Shown here in pieces: positions 1 through 9,000 of a stretch of 35,722 bases of DNA. Each line of letters begins with the position of its first letter. The stretch's first letter is position 1. The position numbers and the translations under genes were made by a program. This DNA comes from a virus. The DNA lies in IMG/VR virus record IMGVR_UViG_3300032516_000087, positions 1 to 35,722 of that record; one strand, given 5' to 3'. The notes below the pieces were generated by a model that was given only the letters and a program-made list of their open reading frames with translations, was not told the DNA's origin and did no database searches.

Positions 1-3000
1 CGGGTCGTCCGAAGTCATTGCCGCCGCCGTCGCATAGTCCGACTCGGGCGACAAATCCTCGATCGTGCGCAGGTTCGGATCCCCGCTCATGGCCTGGTCG
101 ATGAATCGCTGTTTGGCGGCGACCATCTGCCACATGGTTTGATCGTAGGAGCCTTTGGTCGAATAGGCGTGTAGGTACACGACCGGGTTCTGGTTGCCGG
201 TGCGCACGATGCGCCCCTCGCGTTGCTCCAGGTCGGCCGGATACCACGGCACATCCATGTGGTGCTCCGCGAACAGCCGGTTCTGCGCGTTGGTGCCCAC
301 TCCCATGCTGATCGTGGTGCCGACCAGCACCTTGATCTTGCCATCGTTGACGGCGGTGAATAGCGCCTGCTTTTTCAGGCCCGTCTTGTGATCGGCCATG
401 AACGCGATTTCGCTCGGCTTGATGCCGCCCTGGATCAGTCGTTTGGTGAACCACGCGCGCCCGTCGAAACCGTGCTTGACAGTGACCCCTTCGCCGAAGC
501 CAAGATCAGCGAACACCATCTGCGTGCCACCTTTCAGCGGCGACAGAGCTTTGCGGTCGCGGGTCTGGTACTCGATGTTGGCCGATTTATGGTAGTCCGC
601 GATCACGCCGTCAGCGAGCACGTTGAGCTTGGATTGCGGATCGTTCGGCGCGCTCGGTTCCATGTAGCGCACGTCCATGGCCGCCAGGCGCCCGTCGCCG
701 ATGATGGCAATCACCGGGTCGGGATTGTGCGGTTGGGCGAAGGAGCGCCGGAATGCCTTGCTCGCATCCACCCGCGCCTTGAGCACTGGCTTGTACTCGT
801 TGTAGCTGTTGGTTTCCGCAATGTGAATGGCGCGCGCGCCGTTGAACACCTTGGGCCGCCGGTCACCGAGCTTCTTGGCCAGGTCGTCGGACGTCAAGAC
901 GTCAGCGAAGGAGCGGAACATTTGCGTCATTTCCGGCACGTTGACGAACGACGTAAAGCGCGTCACGTTCTCGTAGTCGCCGCTGACCGTGGGCTCGACC
1001 TCGGTTTGCTCGCGCCCAAACATGGTGGCCCAATCATCGAACCTGGACAGGCCCTTTTCATGCAACAGTTGCGGGGCCATGTACCGCTTGACCGTGTAGA
1101 GCTCGGCGATGGTGTTGGTAACCGGCGTCCCCGAGGCCATCACCAGCGAGCGGCCCGGATTGCGCTCGTCGAGCCAGCGGGTTTTCATCCACAGATCGAA
1201 GGCGCGATCCGAGCCGTTCGGGTCCAGCCCCTTAACCTTGCGCTGGGTGGCAAATTCCAGCTTGCGGTACAGGTGCGCTTCGTCGACGTAGAGCATATCC
1301 ACGCCAAGATCGGAGAACATGGCCCCCTGATCCTTGCCCACCGAACTCGCCGCCGCCGTCAGGCGTTGTTTCAGCCTTTCGATCGTCGCCTGGATCTGCT
1401 TGACGGTCGGATCTTGAGAATAGGCCATCGCCGGCTTGCCGGTGCTCGTAACCCTGCCGGTAGGCTGCGCTTCGGTGCCGCCGGCTTCCGCCAGCGCAGC
1501 GCGAAACTCGTCCAGCTGTTGTTCGATCAGCTTTACCTTGAAGGCCGGATCCAGGTCGAGCAGCTTGAAGGAGGAATGCGTCATCACTACGCCGTCCAGG
1601 TCGGACAGCGCGACGCGGCCAACCCATTCCCTGCGCTTGGACGTGTGGAAACCGTTTTCGTCGGCGAGCATCAGCCGCGCCGTGGGGTACAGATCAAGCC
1701 ACTCCTGCGCGATCTGTTGCAGCATGTGACGCGGCACGATGAACATGGGTTTGCGAAGCAGCCCCAGGCGCTTTTGCTCCATCGCCGAGGCCACCATTTC
1801 AATGGTCTTGCCCGCCCCGACCGCATGCGCCAGGTAGGTGTTGCCGTCCTGGATGATCCGCCAGATCGCGCGCTTGACGTGATCGAAGATGGCGCCGCCG
1901 CCATACTTGAGCGCGGTTCCCGGCAGGGTCAAATGGCGGCCGTCGAACTGGCGCGCGACGGTGGTGTTGAAATTCTCGTTGTAGTGTTCGACCAGCGTGG
2001 CCCGGCGCTTGTCGTCACTCCAGAGCCAGGTCTTGAAATCGTGGCGCATCGCATCCAACGCCGCGTTGGCGGTGGCCGTGAGCTCGGGATTGAGCACGTG
2101 ACGAACCGGCTGGCCCCGTTCCCTGATTGTGTCCATGACGAGCAGCGGGGCCTTATTCAAGGCGTGCTCGAGCACCAGGCTCGCCGGCACCGTGGCCACC
2201 GTGGCGTACTTGCTGTTGTGGTCCTCCGTCCAGGCGTTGCCCTTGTCCACGGTCCAGATGCCACCGGCTTTGTTGTAAGTGGACGTGACCCCTGGCACGC
2301 CGGCCTCACTGGCCATGAACTCCTGGTAATGCTCGGACGGGATCCAGGACATGCCAAGCTCGGCGTCAATCTGATCGAAGGTCAGATTGCTCGGAAGCAC
2401 GGTACGCAACACGGCCACGTTCTTTTCAAACCGGCGATCGACCGCCGCCGCCGCTTCGGCTTCGGACAGCTTCTTGCGCACGTTGCCCGACAGGTATTGA
2501 TCGGCAACCTGGTAGGTGCCGGCCGGCGTTTTCCACACCGCATCGCCCAGGGCGTCGACGGTCTGCGCTTCGGTCAATCCCATCTTGGCTGCGATCGCTG
2601 GCATATCGACGCGCCCGGTTTCGTTGAGCACGTGGAGCATGGCATCCTGCGGGGTGCGGATTTCCGGCACCTTCGGCGCCATCAGCACGCGTTCATGCAA
2701 GATCGGCGCGTCGGTGATCTGATCGGTTTCCTCGTTCAATCGCTCGAGCGCGCGCACGAAAACGAACTCGGGGTCGGTCTGGAACTTGGGAAGATGCTTC
2801 CAGCGCCGGTATTTGCGCTCGACCTCACGATCCTCGCCGGTGATCGGATCTTCCTCGATTACGGTGCGGGTGTAGGGCGTGTTCGCCATGAGGCGCCCGT
2901 TTTTGGCCACGAACCGCTTGTACTCGGCGAGCATCGCCTTGCGCGACTTCTCCCAATCGCCGTCGTTCAACTGATCCAGGTGCGCTTGCTTCACCGCATC

Positions 3001-6000
3001 GCGCAACGGGACGTAATCCTTGATGACCTGATCCTGCACTTCGGCCCGCTGGCCGATGCCGGCATGGGTGAGCATCAGCACGCCGGCCTTGCTCAAGTAG
3101 AAGGCGCCTTCCTTCTTATTCGCCGGGTCCAGGTCGCGGACCAGGGTTTGCATGTTGCCGGCCGCGCTACCGGCCTGCGCCGCAAACACGTTTTCGGGCA
3201 GCGTGGCCACGGCCGCCGCGAAGTGATCGGCGATGTTGCCCTCGCGCGGGAGCACCGTGTATTCCAGCGCCTTGCGCATGGACCCTTGCAGCGAGTGGGA
3301 GCCGAGCACCATTTCGGGATGGGCGACGAAATACTCGTTGACGATCGCCGGGCCTTCCGTGGTCTGCACTTCGCGCAACTCGGCCCACGGCTGCGCCTGC
3401 GCGAACTCGGTGCCGGCCACCTTTTTGCGCAAAAACAAGACGTCGGTTACCACTTCGGTCCCGGCATTCTTTTTGAACGCCGTTTGCGGCAGGCGCACCG
3501 CGCCGATCAGGTCCGCGCGCTCGGCCAGGTATTGCCGCGCCGCAGCGTTGCCCTTGTCCATGGTGCCGTGCGACGTCACCGCGATCATCAGGCCGCCCGG
3601 CTTGATGCGATCCATGGTTTTGGCGAAGAAGTAATCGTGCAGCAGGAAGCCGTTGCGCTTGTACTCGGGATCCGCGATCACGCGCCAGTTGGCGAACGGC
3701 CAATTGCCGATCGCCACATCGTAGAAGTCGTGCGGCAGCTTGGAATCGAAGTAGCTTTCAACCCGGATCCGCTCGTCGGGCATCAGCTGTTTCAACATGG
3801 CCCCGGCGATCGGGTCGAGCTCGATTCCGGTGTACGCGCTGTTGACGGCGATGCCGGCTGGCATGAGGCCGGGGAATACCCCGATGCCGGCGCCAGGCTC
3901 GAGCACGGTGCCGCCGTGGAAGCCGAGCCGTTGTGCGCCGGCCCACATCGAGCGCACCACATCCTTGCTCGTCCAGTGCGCGAACTGTGTCGAGGCCGCC
4001 GCCTCCTTCCATTCCTCGGGCGTGAGCAACGCCTTCACTTCATCGTAGAGCTTGCCCCACGACGTATCGAACACCTTGAGGGTTTCGCTTTCGCTGTGCG
4101 TCGGCGAGCGCCAGCGTTTGTTTTTCTCAATCGTGGCGCGCAGCTTGTCGGCCGCCTGCATCTTGGTGCCGAAGATGCCATTGGCGAGCTCGGACGCTCC
4201 CCATCCGGTGTACTGCCCGAGGATTGCTTGCTCGTCAGGCGTGGCCTGGCGGCCGGCCGTGGCGAGCTCCTTGACCAGCTTTACCGCGGCGACGTTCTGC
4301 CGGGCTTTGGTGAGCCAGCCGCCCTCATAGGATAGGTCGGTAGGCCGGGAGAAGTAGTAGTTTCGTCCTGACTTGGTAGGGATTTCAGGGCCCGAAACTG
4401 GAGCATTTCCGAGAACACCAATTCCTGCGCCTGGTTCTGCTGTTGGGTGAACATCGCCAGGCGTTGCAGGTGCGGCAGGTTGTTCGCCTTCGCGTGGTCC
4501 TGCATCGACAGGTCCGTTACCTGTTGCGCCATTTCCTCCGCGTACTGGACCACCCACGGCGCCAGTTGGCCCGACTTCTCCATTTCCCGGTACAGCTGCG
4601 GGTTCTGATCCCGCAATGCCAGTCGGACCATTTCCCGGTAGTTGCTCATCGCTTACTCCGGTTTGAACGGCGGGGGGTTGACCAGGGGAAGTTTCGGGTG
4701 GCCGTACTTCGGTATCCCCAGGTTCTCCAATTCCTCGTCCCGCTTGATACGTTCGGACACCGCTTTCGCTGATGCTAGGCCCTCGGGGCTCGCCGAAAAT
4801 TCCTTGCTGCCGATCTTGTCGATGACCCTCCGAGATTCCTCCGAGGACATCGTAAAGGGTTTTAGTGCCATCGTTGAACTCCTTTGCGTTTGCCGTAGTG
4901 ACCTGGATATTCTCACCGTCCCTACGCCACCAATTATACGCCTGCTTGTCGGTGACGTCTATGCCATCGGGTGTAACAGCGTTGCGAGCGACAAGGAACG
5001 GATCCGCGCCATTACCGTCCCACAGTGAGAGCTCGTCGGCGATGCCGGCGTAGCGCTGGAAATCGGCGGCCAGCGCCTTGTGCGCCAGGAGCACTTCTCC
5101 CCACGGCACCCAGCGATTGTTTTCGAGCGCGCGATTGTAAGCACGGATCACCGCGGTTTGCGGATCGGTGGCCACGCCATGGACCCGGATTTCGTAGCCA
5201 GCATCGCGCCAGGCTTGCAGCACGCCCAGGCCCTTTCCGACGTTGGCCATCGTGGCATCAAACACCACATCGAGGCCCTTGCCGCGCGCCGTTTCCACGA
5301 TGAGTTTCGCCAGCGCCGACGATTCTTCATGCAAGCGGGAACCGCCACGGCCATCCTTCGCCGCCGCAAACAGATCCCACTCGGGCGCCTGCATCTTGAT
5401 GTTGTCGGCATCCACGAACACGACGTTGTGCCGTTTCACCGGCAGAACGCCGTGCTCTTGCAGCTTGCCCATGACGTAGCCCTTGCCCGAGCCGCCGCCG
5501 CCGGCCATCACCCACAAGATCGGCTTGCGCCCAGGTGGGGTGACCTGGCCGAGAACGTGGTCGAGCACACTCTGGCGCCAGGCGCCGCGTTCGGCAGCGA
5601 GCGACTCGGGATAGGCTGTGTCGAACAACGCCGCGTGCGGCGCATGCGCCGGGAACGTATCGCGCATCAGCGGATCGTCCGCGGCCAGCGTGCGCGGAGT
5701 TTTCGGCAGCTGCCAGGTCAACGGGTACTCTTTGCCGTTCACTACGATGTTGCCGGCGTGCGCGAGCTCGATGCGCTTCGGCGCTGGCTTGATGCCGGCC
5801 GGCTTGAGCACCTTGTCGCGGTAGTAGGCTTCGACCGCAGGAACCAGTACACCAGCCGGCGCCGGCCGGCCTTGCAGCATTTCCCTGCGCGCGACGCTCG
5901 AACTCTTGGCCGCCATTTGCTCGTCGCTGCGCGCCATGGCCAAGTAGTAATACCCGTCGTGGCTGGTGTCCACGTCGCCCATGTAGATCGACGGGAAGCC

Positions 6001-9000
6001 GGGCGGGTGGCCTACGGCCTGGTCCTCGCCGGTGATGTTGACGATGGTGGCGCCCGGATAGTGCGCGGCGCCCCAATCGGCCAGCTGCGTGCGCTTGAGC
6101 TTGCCTACCCAATTGTCAGCTTCGGTGCCTGGCCCCGCGGCAACCTCGATCCCCGCATGCCCGGCGACGGCCAGGTTGAGCATGGCCGCGCGGTGCGCCA
6201 GCGACACCGAAGGCTCGCCCTTGGCTTGGGTTTTCGCATCGGCAAGCTTCTGTCCCACCGGCGCCATCACCACGGCCTGGACCGTGTAGCCCTGCGCCTC
6301 GGCGTACTGTTTGGCCTCTTCGGCGGCCTGGACGTGCCCGGTTTGAACCGGGTTATAAGTGCCGCCGAACATCAGCACCAGCGGCTTGCCCTTCGGCGGC
6401 ATGCCGCTGGCGGGGCGCTCGTACTTGGCGCCGCCAGGGGGTGATTGCCCGCGCTGCACCGTAGCCGGCTTGGCGGCCACGGCCTCGACTGGCGCGGGCG
6501 CCGCGGGCACCCCAGGCGAGCGCGTGCCGGCGGGGAACATCGTGGCCTGGGTGGCGAACAGATCGGTCTGATCGACCTTGACCGCCGGGCCGGTGGCGGG
6601 CGCCGGCTTCGCCGCGGCCTTGGCCGCCTGTTCCTTCGCCGCCGCCGCCGCGCGAATCTCGGCCGGGGTGTGGGATTTGAGCCCGAAAACTGCCGGCGCG
6701 GCCGGCGCCGCAGGCGCGGGTTTCGCGGGCGGCGCCGGTTCCTCGCCGAACATCCCGCCGGTGGCTTGTTCTGTCGCGCGCGCCACGCGCGCGGCCAGCG
6801 GCAGATCGGTTACTTCCTGAACGGGTCTTTCAGGGGTGGCTCGTTGACCGGCAGCGCGTTCGCCTTCTCGTGGCCCGCCGCCATTATCTGGCGCAGCTTG
6901 GCCTCGACCCGAAAGTTTCTGCGCACGCGTGGCCGGCGCGGCGGTTGCGGTTGCCTGTTCAAGAATTTGCTCCTTTGACCTGGGCGCTACCGCGAACATG
7001 CTGGCGCGGTTGCTCAATTCTACCTCGGCCGCTTCGGCGATCGCCTGCAATCGGGCGGCCATGCGCTTGGGCGACCGGACGTTTTCCACGAACAGCCGCG
7101 TGAACGCGGTCTGCATCGGGTCGGCCCCGAGCAAGTCTGCTTGGCGCAGCACTTCGGAAGGCTTCATCCCGCGGGCCTTGGCGTCGACCAGGGCCCAGGC
7201 GCCGTGCACCAGCGGCGTGCGCAGATCCAGGTCGCCCATGGCCGGCAGGCGGGCCCAGGCCGGCGCCGCTTCGCGCATCGCGCGCAGCACGTTGCCGATT
7301 TCCGGGTCCGCGGTTTCCACGGCCAGCGACACGATTTCGGGCGAGCGGTAGGCCCGCGCGACCAGGGCATCCTCGACGCGCGTACGCAACTGCTTGGTGT
7401 ACGACCCATCGGCCGCGATCAGGTCGGCGCGCTCGTTGGCCGGGACCGACTCCAGGAAGGAGCGGATCAGAGCGTCGTTGTCGGCGTGCAGCACGTCGCC
7501 CTCAGTGCGCGAGAGCTTCGATACATCCAGGAGCCGGCCGTCGTTCATCGCCCGCTCGGCGCTCGAGGTTCCCAACGCGTGCGACGCGTTCGACAGCCGG
7601 CCCAGGTCTTTGTTGGCGTTGATCTTGTCGTCGTACACCCGGACCAGCAGCGGCGCCTTCATGGCGGCGATCACCGCGGGATCTAGTTCGAGGCCCGGCG
7701 CCGCGGCGACCAGCTGCGCCCGGTAGTTGTTGGCCGTGCCGCGCTTGTACCCTTCGGTGATCCCGATGGTGCGCGCGTTGTTCAAAGCCACGATCGAGCC
7801 GGCCGGCGGGTTGCCGTACTCCAGGACCGAGCTCCCGTCGACCCGGTTGGACGCCAGCACCGAATCGGCCTCGACCACGGCATACCTGGCCGGCACCTTC
7901 GAACCGTCCGGGAAGATCACCGTTTCCGCGCGCCCGGTCTGCGCGGGCGGGATCGCTTGGTCGGCCGAGCCCTTCACCGACGCCATCGGCGCGCCGAGCT
8001 CGCTGCTGTTCGAAATCCCGGCGCGCTCGAAATCGGGGTTGCCGGCGATTGCCGCGATCTGCGTGCGCGAGGCCGCGCGCTCGCGGTCCCGGTTCTGCTT
8101 GGACAGATCCGGCATGTCCTCCGCGTACACGGTAGGCTGCGGCGCGGGGGCAGGTGCAGGGGAAGGCGCGGGCGCGGCGCCCGCGGGCGGGGCCGCAGGG
8201 GCAGCTGGCGGGGCCGGCGGCGGGACTTTCCGCCCGGTCGACAGCCCTTCGTCGCGCCATTTTGTGATCGCGTCGTTGCGCGCCACGCGCGCCGCTGCGG
8301 TCGCCGCTTCGGTTTCGGCCGCCGTTTTGGCGTCAGCGGCATCCTGGATGTTCTGGCCGGTGGCGCGGCGCCTGATCTGATGCCCGGCGCCGAGCACCCC
8401 GGCGGTCAGCACGGTTTGCGCCGTGGTGACGCCCGCGACCTCGCGCGCCGATTGCCACCAATCTTCCGGCGACGTGAACGAGCGCCGCTCCCCGCCCATG
8501 CCGGCCTGCGCTTCGACGTCGGACTGGCCCAGCTGGGTGCCCGCTTCGGACAGGTTCTCGAGGCCCAGGCCCAATGCCGTCTTGGACAGGAATCGGGTGG
8601 TGGTGGCCTTGCCGAACAGCCGGCCCAGGCGCGAGCGGACCGCGGCGCGAAAGATTGCGAGCTCGGCGGTGTTGCCGACCGCTTCGCCGGCCCCCTCGTA
8701 GTGGCCGTAGGCCGTCGCCAGGTCGCCCCACCAGGCGCGCGCGTTGTTCCATTCCTCATCAGTGATCGGCCCGACCTTGTTGCTCTTGCGGATCTGATCC
8801 AGGTGCTCGCGCCAATCGGTCTGGAACTGGTTGGCTGCCATCCGAAACCCGGACCAGTAGGACGCCCCAGCGGTCGATGCAAAACTCGCGGCCTTCGCTC
8901 CCGCGGCGCCACCAGCGGCGCCCATGACTCTGCCGATCGCGCCCGCGATCGCGGACGAACCCAGGCTGACCACGGAAAACGCCACCGATGGGCCGAGACT

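Noticed and set aside
388-4335. A 1,315-codon open frame on the plus strand
   Set aside because: It is the exact antisense register of the polyvalent gene, in which the minus strand encodes methyltransferase and helicase motifs in order. GC-rich coding DNA often leaves such antisense frames open.
4380-4649. Programmed -1 frameshift from the nested gene into the methyltransferase frame
   Set aside because: The frames have the right relation, but I saw no slippery heptamer in the expected register near the end of the conserved part, and the polyvalent frame is already continuous from the kinase.
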